A stretch of 23,571 bases of DNA from Planctomycetota bacterium (GCA_031270145.1 JAISYD010000325.1:1-23571), one strand, 5' to 3'. Positions 6,399 to 14,095 are shown, counted from the first letter of the stretch. Translations and numbers: made by a program. The notes: generated by a model not told the origin, from the sequence alone.

Positions 6399-7622
6399 AT
6401 GGAGGAAATGGAATTTTTGTCAAATCCGCAACGCCAGCCCTTCGGCAAGGGGGCCAGGCTGGACGACTTCGATCCCCGGGAAGCCGGGCGAATCCGGGAC
6501 TTTCACCGGAAGTTCGGCGAATACGCCCCCACGCCGCTGACGGCCCTGCCCAATCTGGCCAAATCGCTGGGGTTGGCCAACATTTTCGTCAAGGACGAGT
6601 CGAAGCGCTTCGGCCTGAACGCCTTCAAGGTTTTGGGCGGCTCCCACGCCATCGGCCGCATTCTGGCCCAGCGCCTCGGCCTGCCGTTTGATGATTTGGA
6701 TGTCGGGGCGCTACGGGCCGGCGCCTTCGCCGACCGGCTTGACGGCCTCGCCTTCGCCACCGCCACCGACGGGAATCATGGCCGGGGCGTGGCCTGGACC
6801 GCCAGCCAGTTCCATTGCCCGACCCATGTCTTCATGCCCAAGGGGTCGGCCAGCATCCGCGCCGAAAACATCCGGGCCTGCGGGGCACAATGCCTGATAA
6901 CCGATCTCAACTACGACGACGCCGTCCGCCTGGCCGACGGCGAGGCCAGGAAAAACGGCTGGGTTATGGTGCAGGATACCGCCTGGAAGGACTACGAGGA
7001 CATCCCGCGCTGGGTGATGCAGGGCTACATGACCCTGGCCGGCGAGGCGCTGGAACAGATGCGCGGGCAAGGGGTGGAAGCCCCCAGCCATGTGTTCCTC
7101 CAAGCCGGGGTGGGTTCCTTCGCCGGCGCCGCGCTCGGCCATTTCGCCGCCGTCCTGGGCGATCGGACGCCGACCGCCGTCATCGTGGAACCCAAACGCG
7201 CCGATTGCATTTTCCGCTCGCTGGCCGCCGGGGACGGCAAACCCCGGAATGTACAAGGCGATATGGCCACCATAATGGCCGGTCTGGCCTGCGGCGAGCC
7301 CAGCACGCTGAGCTGGGGCATCCTCCGCGATTACGCGGCGGCCGGCCTGTCGGTCGCCGAACACCTGGCCGCGAACGGCATGCGCATCCTGGCCGCCCCG
7401 CTCCCCGGCGACCCGGCGATCACCTCGGGCGAATCGGGGGCGGTGACTTGCGGCGCGCTTGAAAGGATCTGTTCCGGCCCGGATCAGGCAATCAGAAGCC
7501 AGTTGGGCCTCTCCGCCGGCTCGACCGTACTCCTGATCAGCACCGAGGGCGACACCTCGCCGGAGATGTACCGGAACGTGGTGTGGCGGGGCGGCTATCC
7601 GGCCCCGGATTTGGCGAATTGA
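6399..7622 (+). CDS. dpaL: 2,3-diaminopropionate ammonia-lyase (PLP-dependent)
   Basis: Converts 2,3-diaminopropionate to pyruvate and two ammonia through a 2-aminoacrylate intermediate; 407 aa, cytoplasmic, fold type II PLP enzyme. The PLP lysine is K77 in RFGLNAFKVLGGSHA, the same residue number as in E. coli YgeX/DpaL. D124 in ATDGNHGRG and D193 in VQDTAW correspond to the catalytic aspartates D120 and D189 of the E. coli enzyme, which acts on both D- and L-substrate. AGVGSFAGA (phosphate-binding loop region) and the late SGESGAV motif also fit the family. The start at 6399 has AAAGGAG at 6385-6391. It is the first gene of the operon behind the sigma-54 promoter, and the pairing with a YgeY-like hydrolase and a sigma-54 regulator mirrors the E. 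coli yge locus. Confidence 0.95.
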   Translation: MEEMEFLSNPQRQPFGKGARLDDFDPREAGRIRDFHRKFGEYAPTPLTALPNLAKSLGLANIFVKDESKRFGLNAFKVLGGSHAIGRILAQRLGLPFDDLDVGALRAGAFADRLDGLAFATATDGNHGRGVAWTASQFHCPTHVFMPKGSASIRAENIRACGAQCLITDLNYDDAVRLADGEARKNGWVMVQDTAWKDYEDIPRWVMQGYMTLAGEALEQMRGQGVEAPSHVFLQAGVGSFAGAALGHFAAVLGDRTPTAVIVEPKRADCIFRSLAAGDGKPRNVQGDMATIMAGLACGEPSTLSWGILRDYAAAGLSVAEHLAANGMRILAAPLPGDPAITSGESGAVTCGALERICSGPDQAIRSQLGLSAGSTVLLISTEGDTSPEMYRNVVWRGGYPAPDLAN

Positions 7623-7652
7623 AACGTTTTCCGCAAACTAGGGAGGGAGAAA

Positions 7653-8840
7653 ATGGTCAACGAAGAACAAAAAAAAGAGGTCGTCCAATTGTGCCGGGAA
7701 CTGATTCGGCGGCGGAGCTATTCCGGACAGGAGGCCGGGGCGGCTGACGCCTTGGCGGATTTCATGCGCGGCAAAGGTTTTGACGAAGTGTTTATTGATC
7801 GCTACGGCAGCGTGGTCGGCAGCGTCAGGGGAAAGCGCCCGGGCCCCGGCATCCTCTTCGACGGCCACATCGACACGGTGCCGGTCGTCGATGTCCATGG
7901 CTGGAAACACGATCCCTTCGGAGGCGAAGCCGCCGACGGCCGCATTTACGGCCGGGGCGCCTCGGACATGAAGGGAGCGACGGCGGCCATGGCCTGCGCC
8001 GCGGCCAATTTCGCCAAGGCGACGGGGCGCGATTTCGCCGGAACGGTACATGTGGCCGGGGTGGTATTCGAGGAGTTGTTCGAGGGAGTGGCGGCCCGGG
8101 AGATTAGCGCCAGGGTCAAGCCGGAGTTCGTGGTCATCGGGGAGGCGTCGGAGCTGAACCTGAAGATCGGCCAGCGCGGCCGGGCCGAAATAGTCCTTGA
8201 AACCGCCGGGGTCCCGGCCCATTCCGCCAACCCGGAAAAAGGGGTGAACGCGGTCCACGCCATGATCAAGCTGATAGCCGAGGTCGAAAGGATCGTCCCG
8301 GGCCGGCAACCAGTCCTGGGGAAAGGCGTGTCGGTCCTGACCGACATCATCTCCACCCCCTATCCCGGCGCCTCGGTGGTGCCCAGCGGTTGCCGGGTCA
8401 CCTATGATCGCCGCCTCCTGGTGGGGGAAACCAGGGAGGCGGTCATCGCCCCCTACCGCGAGGCGGCGGAGCGCCTGGCGGCGGCCGACCCCGCCTTCCG
8501 GGGGACCGCGTCCTTCGCCCGGGGCAAGGAAAAATGCCATACCGGGGACAGCATTGAGGGCGAGCGCTTTTTCCCCGGCTGGCTTTTCGGAGCCGACGCC
8601 GAGTTCGTCCGAAAAGCCCTGGCCGGCTTGCGCTCGGTCGGGTTGGAACCGGAGATTTCGCACTATTCCTTCTGCACCAACGGCAGCCACTACGCCGGGG
8701 AGGCCGGCATCAAGACCCTGGGGTTCGGCCCCTCCCGGGAAAATCTGGCCCATACCACGGACGAATACATCGAGGAGACGCAACTTTACGCCGCCCTGGA
8801 CGGCTACCAGGCCATAAGCAAGGCTCTTTTGGAGGCATAA
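7653..8840 (+). CDS. ygeY: M20-family hydrolase, YgeY-like (deacylase/peptidase)
   Basis: Zinc-dependent amidohydrolase of the M20 (ArgE/DapE/aminoacylase) family, 395 aa. Metal-site residues are recognisable: H72 and D74 in DGHIDTVP, D105 in GRGASDMKG, E140/E141 in VFEELFEG (catalytic glutamate and ligand), E164 in IGEASEL, and H367 in AHTTDEYI. The dimerisation domain lies at about residues 180-300. GQRGRAEI following the glutamate ligand is typical of the YgeY branch, often annotated as selenium-metabolism-linked; that link is by name only and I see no selenium genes here. It begins 30 bases after dpaL with a strong GGGAGGGAG site. The likely role is release of the diamino acid or a related amino acid from an amide, but the substrate is unproven. 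Confidence 0.85.
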   Translation: MVNEEQKKEVVQLCRELIRRRSYSGQEAGAADALADFMRGKGFDEVFIDRYGSVVGSVRGKRPGPGILFDGHIDTVPVVDVHGWKHDPFGGEAADGRIYGRGASDMKGATAAMACAAANFAKATGRDFAGTVHVAGVVFEELFEGVAAREISARVKPEFVVIGEASELNLKIGQRGRAEIVLETAGVPAHSANPEKGVNAVHAMIKLIAEVERIVPGRQPVLGKGVSVLTDIISTPYPGASVVPSGCRVTYDRRLLVGETREAVIAPYREAAERLAAADPAFRGTASFARGKEKCHTGDSIEGERFFPGWLFGADAEFVRKALAGLRSVGLEPEISHYSFCTNGSHYAGEAGIKTLGFGPSRENLAHTTDEYIEETQLYAALDGYQAISKALLEA

Positions 8841-8860
8841 CGAATGTCCAGCCGCCGAAG

Positions 8861-8882
8861 CGGCCGCCCAAACCGGCGGCCG
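8861..8882 (+). other. Intercistronic hairpin between ygeY and the symporter
   Basis: Eight-base perfect stem CGGCCGCC / GGCGGCCG with a six-base loop, 20 bases after the ygeY stop. A competing smaller stem GCCGC-CGAA-GCGGC lies at 8851-8864. There is no T-run, so it is more likely an mRNA-stability or expression-balancing element than a terminator. Confidence 0.4.
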
Positions 8883-8925
8883 GCCGGATGATTTCCGCCA
8901 GGGCGGCCAACTAGGAGAGAAACAA

Positions 8926-10392
8926 ATGTCCAACATCAACCCAACCTTTTGGATTGTGGTGTGCTACATGGCGGTAATGATCGGGATCGCCGTATTCGTG
9001 TCGCTGCGCAAGGTCAAAAGCTCGGAGGACTTCCACCTGGCCGGCCGCTCGCTTGGCCCACTGATGATGGCCGGCACCCTGGCGGCGGCCGAAATCGGCG
9101 GCGGCAGTACGGTAGGGGTGGCGCAGCGGGCTTTCAGCACCTGGGGCCTTTCCGCCGGCTGGTACGTCGTCTGCGCCGGCATCGGCATTTTCCTGGTTTC
9201 CTTCGTGGCGCCGTTCCTGCGGCGCTCCATGGCCACCACCGTCCCGGAAATCGTGGCCCGCCGCTACGGCACGCCCTCCCACATCATAACCACCCTGCTG
9301 TCGCTCCTAACCCTGTTCGTCGCCACCGCCGCCCAGGTCAAGGCCACCTCGGCCATCATCGGCGCCGTCTCCGGCGGCGACACCTTCACCGTGACCATCC
9401 TGGTGGCGATCGTGGTCACCCTGTACACCATGATGGGCGGGCTGGTCTCGGTCGCCTTCACCGACATCGTCCACATAATCTTCATAACCGTCGGGATGGC
9501 CATCGCCATGCCGATAATCCTCCACGGAGCCGGCGGCTGGGACAACGTACAACAGCTCATCACCAGCCGTCCCGGCTTCGAGACGCAATACTCCCTGGCC
9601 AAGGTGGGCTGGAACACCATCATCGGCCTGATCCTCATGTATTTCATGACCTTCTCCACCGGCCAGGAGGCAGTGCAGCGCTACTTCGCCGCCCGGGACA
9701 TCAAGACCGCCCGCCTCGGCTCCTTCCTCTGCTCCCTCCTGATGACGCTCTACGGTTTCATACCGGCCATCATCGGCCTGTGCGCCCTGGCCCATTTTCC
9801 CGACATCCCCGCCGCCCAAGCCATGCCGGTCGCGGCCTTGAAATTCTCCCCCATGCTCATCGCCGGACTGGTCATGGCCTCGGTGGTGGCCGCCACCATG
9901 TCCTCGGCCTCCGGTAACCTCATCGCCTCATGCACCCTGTTCTCCAAGGACGTCTACCAGAGATACATCAATCCCCGGGCGACGGACCGCACCATACTGG
10001 TCATAAGCAAGGTGGTGGTCATGATAATGGGGGCTTGCAGCCTGATCATCGCCATGAACCCGGAAATAGGCATCATCGATCTGCTGGTTTTCGGCTTCAC
10101 CATGCGTTCGGCCGGGCCATTCGCCCCCTTCATCTTCGGCTTCCTGGTGAAAAAGGTCACCCGCTCGGCCGGCCTGGCCGCCATCATCTGCGGCTCGGTG
10201 GGGGCGCTGGCCTGGCAACTGGCGGGCGAACCCTACGGAATCATGTCCCTGGTGTTCGGCTCGGCGATCAGCACCATCGTTTTCTTCGCGACCGCCAAGA
10301 TAAGCCTGAGCCTGGGCGAAGCCGAGGCGCCGCCGGCCATAACCGCCGAACACATCGAGGCCAATCGGCTTTCTGAGGAAAGGAACAAATGA
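8926..10392 (+). CDS. Sodium:solute symporter (SSS family)
   Basis: Integral membrane importer of the SSS family (transporter class 2.A.21), 488 aa, with about thirteen hydrophobic segments. The early segment LAGRSLGPLMMAGTLAAAEIGGGSTVG is the characteristic unwound first-helix region of these Na+-coupled carriers, and FSTGQEAVQRYFAARD fits the conserved central block. The ATG at 8926 follows AGGAGAG at 8913-8919. The stop overlaps the start of the next gene in an ATGA arrangement, indicating translational coupling with the deacylase. The substrate is presumably the compound degraded by the operon (an amino acid or N-acyl amino acid), inferred from context only. Confidence 0.92.
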   Translation: MSNINPTFWIVVCYMAVMIGIAVFVSLRKVKSSEDFHLAGRSLGPLMMAGTLAAAEIGGGSTVGVAQRAFSTWGLSAGWYVVCAGIGIFLVSFVAPFLRRSMATTVPEIVARRYGTPSHIITTLLSLLTLFVATAAQVKATSAIIGAVSGGDTFTVTILVAIVVTLYTMMGGLVSVAFTDIVHIIFITVGMAIAMPIILHGAGGWDNVQQLITSRPGFETQYSLAKVGWNTIIGLILMYFMTFSTGQEAVQRYFAARDIKTARLGSFLCSLLMTLYGFIPAIIGLCALAHFPDIPAAQAMPVAALKFSPMLIAGLVMASVVAATMSSASGNLIASCTLFSKDVYQRYINPRATDRTILVISKVVVMIMGACSLIIAMNPEIGIIDLLVFGFTMRSAGPFAPFIFGFLVKKVTRSAGLAAIICGSVGALAWQLAGEPYGIMSLVFGSAISTIVFFATAKISLSLGEAEAPPAITAEHIEANRLSEERNK

Positions 10393-11978
10393 TGCGCAGG
10401 ATCATCGTCAACGGAACCGTGATCGACGGAAGCGGCGCCCCCGGCCGGCCGGGAAGCGTGGCCATGGAGGGCGAGCGGCTGCTGGAAATCGGCGACATGC
10501 CGGCCGACGGCTTCGATGAGATCATCGACGCCAGGGGTTGCACGGTCTGCCCCGGCTTCATCGATACCCACAGCCACTCGGATCTCCAGGTTTTCAAGAC
10601 CCCCAGGCTGGAGCCCAAGCTGATGCAGGGGGTGACCACCGAGTTCATCGGCCAGGACGGCATTTCCCTGGCGCCGCTGCCGGAGGAGCACATCGCCCCC
10701 TGGCGCAAAAACCTGGCCGGCCTGGACGGAGACAAGGAGGATTTCAACTGGCGCTTCCGCAGCACCGAAAACTATCTGCGGATGATCGAGGAAAACGGCA
10801 GCGGGACCAACCTCTGCTACCTAATCCCGCACGGCAATGTGCGAATGGAGGGCAAGGGCCTGGAGAGCGGTTATGCCGCCGACGCGGAACTGGCGTCGAT
10901 GCGGGACATTCTGGCGAGGGAACTGGACATGGGCGGCTTCGGCTTTTCCACCGGCCTGATCTACATGCCATGCGCCTACGCCGACACCCGGGAGGTGACC
11001 GAGCTCTGCCGGGTCGCGGCCGGGAAAGGCGTCCCCTTCGTCATCCACCAGCGCAGCGAGGCCGACGACATCCTCGCCTCCATGGACGAAGTCATCGCCA
11101 TCGGCCGCGATTCCGGGGTGCGGGTGCATTTTTCCCACTTCAAGATTTGCGGCAAAAACAACGCCGCCCTGTTGGAGCCGGTGATCGGCAAACTGGAGAC
11201 GGCGAAAAAAGAGGGCATCGCCGTTTCCTTTGATCAATACCCCTATATCGCCGGCAGCACCATGCTCGGCGTCCTCCTCCCGCCCTGGATGCACGACGGC
11301 GGAACCGACAGGCTGCTGGCGCGGCTGACCAATCCCGATGATCGCCAACGCGCCAGCCGGGATATCCGGAACGGCGTCAAGGGCTGGGACAATTTCGTCG
11401 CCTTCGCCGGGCTGGACGGCATCTTCGTCACCGCCGTGAAGACCGAGGCCAACCGCGACGCCGTAGGCAAGAACCTGGCGCAATTGGGCGAGATGCGCGG
11501 CAAGGAACCGCTCGAGGCCATGTATGATCTGCTGTTCCAGGAGGAGAACGCGGTCGGCATGGTGGACTTCTATGGCCTGGAGGAGCATGTCAAGGCCTTC
11601 ATGAACCGGCCGGAGATGAACGTCTGCACCGACGGACTCTTGGGCGGACAGCCGCATCCGCGGGTATACGGCGCCTTCCCGCGCGTTCTCGGGAAATATG
11701 TCCGGGAAGAGAAGGCGATGTCCCTGGAAGCGGCGGTTTTCAAAATGACCGGCCGGCCGGCCGAGGTGTTCGGCCTGAAGGATCGGGGCCGGCTGCGAAA
11801 GGGCCTGGCGGCGGACGTGGTGGTGTTCGATCCCGCCGTGGTGCTCGACAAAGGCACCTTTACCGAACCCCGGCAATATCCCGACGGAATCCGCCACGTG
11901 TTCGTCAACGGCGAGGCGGCGGTCAGGCAAGGCGAATTGATGGAAGGAACGCTGGCGGGGCGGGTGCTCCGCAAGTGA
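10389..11978 (+). CDS. N-acyl-D-amino-acid deacylase (D-aminoacylase, amidohydrolase superfamily)
   Basis: Metal-dependent amidohydrolase of 529 aa that hydrolyses N-acyl-D-amino acids to the D-amino acid and a carboxylate. Active-site landmarks are H61 and H63 in FIDTHSHSD, H220 in VIHQRSEADD, H250 in VHFSHFK, and D415 in CTDGLLG. H220 and H250 fall on the same numbers as in the Alcaligenes D-aminoacylase. The loop that carries the metal-bridging cysteine there (GNCGIS) reads GQDGIS here, with D90 at the cysteine position; such variants occur in the wider family and may shift specificity. The two adjacent ATG codons at 10389 and 10392 both follow AAAGGA. The first overlaps the symporter stop. 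It probably supplies D-amino acids to the lyase, which accepts both enantiomers in E. coli. Confidence 0.88.
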   Translation: MMRRIIVNGTVIDGSGAPGRPGSVAMEGERLLEIGDMPADGFDEIIDARGCTVCPGFIDTHSHSDLQVFKTPRLEPKLMQGVTTEFIGQDGISLAPLPEEHIAPWRKNLAGLDGDKEDFNWRFRSTENYLRMIEENGSGTNLCYLIPHGNVRMEGKGLESGYAADAELASMRDILARELDMGGFGFSTGLIYMPCAYADTREVTELCRVAAGKGVPFVIHQRSEADDILASMDEVIAIGRDSGVRVHFSHFKICGKNNAALLEPVIGKLETAKKEGIAVSFDQYPYIAGSTMLGVLLPPWMHDGGTDRLLARLTNPDDRQRASRDIRNGVKGWDNFVAFAGLDGIFVTAVKTEANRDAVGKNLAQLGEMRGKEPLEAMYDLLFQEENAVGMVDFYGLEEHVKAFMNRPEMNVCTDGLLGGQPHPRVYGAFPRVLGKYVREEKAMSLEAAVFKMTGRPAEVFGLKDRGRLRKGLAADVVVFDPAVVLDKGTFTEPRQYPDGIRHVFVNGEAAVRQGELMEGTLAGRVLRK

Positions 11979-12027
11979 GGGCGTGAACCGTTTTTAATGA
12001 CACCTTATGCATCAGGAGACGCGCATC

Positions 12028-12411
12028 ATGAGCGAATTATGGGAAGTAAACGCCTCCGGGGCGCCGGCGGCGGTAGGCGCCTATTCCCAAGCCATCAAGA
12101 CCGGCGGCTTGGTGTTCACCTCGGGCTGCCTGCCCATCAATCCGGCGGACAAGACCATGCCGGAGGACGTCAAGGAACAGGCGAAAACCTCTCTGACCAA
12201 CCTCAAAGCCATCCTGGAGGCGGCCGGCAGCGGCCTGGACCGGGTGGCGAAAACCACGGTTTTCCTGTCCGACATCAAGGATTTCCAGGCGGTGAACGAG
12301 GTGTATGCCGCTTTTTTCGGCAAACCTTACCCGGCCAGGAGTTGTTTCGCGGTGGCCGCCCTGCCGCTCGGCGCCAAGCTGGAAATCGAGGCGGTGGCGG
12401 CGCTGAAATAA
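12028..12411 (+). CDS. ridA: RidA-family enamine/imine deaminase
   Basis: Small trimeric cytoplasmic enzyme (127 aa) of the RidA/YjgF/TdcF family that hydrolyses 2-aminoacrylate and related imines to keto acids and ammonia. The hallmark arginine is in YPARSCFAVAALP, followed by the conserved glutamate in KLEIEAVAAL; GAYSQAIKTGGLVFTSG and the middle segment TNLKAILEAAGSGLDRVAKTTVFL are family-typical. The ATG at 12028 has AGGAGA at 12014-12019, better than the in-frame ATG at 12007. It is last in the operon, 49 bases after the deacylase. This is meaningful because the lyase at the operon head generates 2-aminoacrylate, the toxic RidA substrate. Confidence 0.93.
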   Translation: MSELWEVNASGAPAAVGAYSQAIKTGGLVFTSGCLPINPADKTMPEDVKEQAKTSLTNLKAILEAAGSGLDRVAKTTVFLSDIKDFQAVNEVYAAFFGKPYPARSCFAVAALPLGAKLEIEAVAALK

Positions 12412-12606
12412 ACAGGGGTGGGGAGGTGGGGGGCATGAACCTTCCATAGCGGATTCAGGGCATATGGCGGCCAGGTCAAAACCAGGTTTTCAGCGACAAG
12501 GACGATCTCATGCGCCCCCCGGACAAATCCCAATATTGAAATCCGGCAAGAGAAGGGAATGAAAGCGACTTAAAGCAAATGACCCTGGGTTTTCCGCCCT
12601 CCTCCC

Positions 12607-12635
12607 TTGCGTGATTTTCAGGGGTTTGGTATGAT
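12607..12635 (+). promoter_or_regulatory. Possible extended -10 promoter upstream of rsmA
   Basis: TATGAT at 12630-12635 is preceded by TG and one base (extended -10), and TTGCGT at 12607-12612 lies 17 bases upstream. Transcription would start near 12642, inside the left arm of the perfect inverted repeat at 12636-12672. This suggests the repeat might be an operator rather than an RNA hairpin. Confidence 0.45.
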
Positions 12636-12672
12636 CCCTTCCGGCAATGGTTGTCGTTTTTTGCCGGAAGGG
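12636..12672. repeat. Perfect 12-base inverted repeat (hairpin or operator)
   Basis: CCCTTCCGGCAA at 12636-12647 and TTGCCGGAAGGG at 12661-12672 are exact reverse complements separated by 13 bases. No T-run follows on either strand, which argues against an intrinsic terminator. It directly abuts the candidate -10 element. Confidence 0.6.
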
Positions 12673-12679
12673 ACGCACG

Positions 12680-12766
12680 ATGGCGCTAGCAAAGGCAAGA
12701 ACCGGCCTCCAGGGTCGGTTAGGCGCGTCCGCCAAAATTGACGGACGCGCCCAATCGTCTATTTAA
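12680..12766 (+). CDS. Possible 28-codon leader peptide upstream of rsmA
   Basis: ATG at 12680 with GGAAGGG seven bases upstream opens a 28-codon frame ending in TAA at 12764-12766. The two hairpins at 12700-12751 lie inside it, so translation could affect their folding, as in attenuation. The peptide (starting MALAKARTG) is not one I recognise. There is no run of one regulatory amino acid, and the spacing could be chance. Confidence 0.2.
   Translation: MALAKARTGLQGRLGASAKIDGRAQSSI
12700..12720 (+). other. Hairpin 2 of the array upstream of rsmA
   Basis: Eight-base stem AACCGGCC / GGTCGGTT with one G-U pair and a five-base loop, ending one base before the next hairpin. Confidence 0.4.
12722..12751 (+). 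other. Hairpin 3 of the array upstream of rsmA
   Basis: Perfect ten-base stem GGCGCGTCCG / CGGACGCGCC with a ten-base loop. It is followed by an AT-rich stretch (TCTATTTAATGCTTAATT) that is only a poor terminator tail. It could be a weak terminator for upstream transcription or part of a structured rsmA leader. Confidence 0.5.
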
Positions 12767-12829
12767 TGCTTAATTAAACCGGCGGGGCGTCTGGTCCAAC
12801 AACCAATGCGCCAAGGACGCGAATCCGGC

Positions 12830-13720
12830 ATGGGCGTTTACCAAAAACTGCGGGCGCGCCTGGAACAGGCGGGGATTCGGCCCTCGACCCGCCGGGGACA
12901 GAATTTTCTCCTCGACGCCAACCTCCTGGATTTCATCGTCCGGACGGCCGACCTTTCCAAGGACGACCTGATCCTTGAGGTGGGGCCGGGTTCCGGCTTC
13001 CTTACCCGGAGGCTAGCCGCCTCCGGCTGCGCGCTTCTCGGGGTGGAATTGGACTTCGGCTTGCTCCCTATCGCCATGGAGGAAACCGCCGCCTTCCCGA
13101 ACGTCATTCTGATCCAGGGCGATATCCTGGCGGGAAAGAGCCGCCTCAATCCCGAAGCCGTCGCCAAACTGGAGGGACTTCTGGCGGCGGTGAAGCCGGG
13201 CGGCGCCTTGAAATGCGTCTCCAACCTCCCCTATTCGGCCGGCACGCCTTTCATCATGAACCTGCTGTCCTCGCCCCTGCCCTGGCGGCTGGGGGTTTTC
13301 CTGCTCCAGCGGGAAACGGCGGAAAGGCTGATCGCCCGGCCCGGCGGCGGGGATTACGGCGCCCTTTCCATCCAGGCCCAATTGGCGGCGACAACCAGTT
13401 TGGAGAAAACGGCGGCGCCCGGATCCTTTTGGCCAGTTCCCAAGGTGGAGTCGGCGCTGGTGCGGATGGAGCTTAAACCGGCCGGCGATCGCCTGGCCCT
13501 TCCCTGGCCGGCGCTGCGGGCCCTGACCGGCGCCGTTTTCGGCGCCCGGCGGAAAATCCTGAAAAACGCCTTGCGGGGTTTACTGGAAAAAGGGCGAGAG
13601 GCCGAAATCCTGAACGAAGCCGGGCTGGATCCGGGCGGCCGGGGCGAATGCCTGCGGCCGGAGGATTTTCTGGCGCTGGCCAGGCGGCTGGAGGCGGGGG
13701 CGGCCGGTTCCATTTGCTGA
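12830..13720 (+). CDS. rsmA: 16S rRNA dimethyladenosine transferase RsmA (KsgA)
   Basis: Dimethylates two adjacent adenosines near the 3' end of 16S rRNA using SAM, a late small-subunit assembly step in the cytoplasm. Motifs in order are the N-terminal GIRPSTRRGQNFLLD, SAM-binding LEVGPGSGFLTRRLA, acidic GVELD, GDIL, and catalytic NLPY (in SNLPYSAGTP), then the C-terminal FWPVPKVESALVRME and FGARRKILKNAL blocks. The length, 296 aa, is near the family norm. I chose the ATG at 12830 because the resulting N-terminus matches the family. AAGGA at 12813-12817 is rather far (12 bases), and an in-frame ATG at 12806 would add eight residues. It is likely transcribed separately from the operon to its left. 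Confidence 0.93.
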   Translation: MGVYQKLRARLEQAGIRPSTRRGQNFLLDANLLDFIVRTADLSKDDLILEVGPGSGFLTRRLAASGCALLGVELDFGLLPIAMEETAAFPNVILIQGDILAGKSRLNPEAVAKLEGLLAAVKPGGALKCVSNLPYSAGTPFIMNLLSSPLPWRLGVFLLQRETAERLIARPGGGDYGALSIQAQLAATTSLEKTAAPGSFWPVPKVESALVRMELKPAGDRLALPWPALRALTGAVFGARRKILKNALRGLLEKGREAEILNEAGLDPGGRGECLRPEDFLALARRLEAGAAGSIC

Positions 13721-14095
13721 ATGACGCGGCGGCGGGCGGAACGGAATTCACGACGCTTTCCGCCGATCCGCATCCCTGTGCCGGCATGCCGGTTAATGCC
13801 GCGGCGCGGCGCAAGGAGGAGTTTTTCATCCCATCCGGCCGCCTTGCGCCTGGTCTTGACGCCGCGTTTGCCGCCTGGCCGCCATGCTCTGGCAAGGCAA
13901 AAACGTCAGCTCGGCGCAGGCAAGGCGAATATGGATTTCAAGCAAAACCAGCGCCGGCGCGACAATCAAGAGGCGAAAACCGCCGCTTTCGGCAAATTAG
14001 CGCTTGATCCCCGGGCGTCCGCGGATATCATTCCCTCGTTGCGGTTCCGCCCCGCCGGGAGCGCCGGACCGGGGGGAATCGGGGAGAGGGCGGCC
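13721..14095. other. Gap between rsmA and ktrA
   Basis: About 375 bases with coding-like GC content but no recognisable protein. A perfect 12-base palindrome CCGGCATGCCGG lies at 13781-13792. The ktrA frame is open throughout, so a longer KtrA starting at an ATG at 13931 (55 extra residues) is formally possible, but those residues look unlike the family and lack a good ribosome binding site. Confidence 0.5.

Larger units (their letters stand above)
12412..12829. other. Gap between ridA and rsmA with promoter and hairpins
   Basis: About 420 bases with no recognisable gene. A G-rich run lies just after the ridA stop (12415-12433, possibly able to form a two-tetrad quadruplex). The stretch 12434-12600 shows nothing I can interpret. 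From 12607 there is a promoter-like sequence, three consecutive hairpins and a possible 28-codon leader ORF, each listed separately. I see no standard terminator for the upstream operon. Confidence 0.5.

Noticed and set aside
7653..8840. Evidence for selenium metabolism from the YgeY-like hydrolase
   Set aside because: The family name carries this label, but no selenium-related gene, SECIS-like element or in-frame TGA is visible here.
12636..12672. Perfect inverted repeat as an intrinsic terminator of the ridA operon
   Set aside because: The stem is strong, but no T-run follows on either strand and it lies over 220 bases after the ridA stop, next to a promoter-like sequence.
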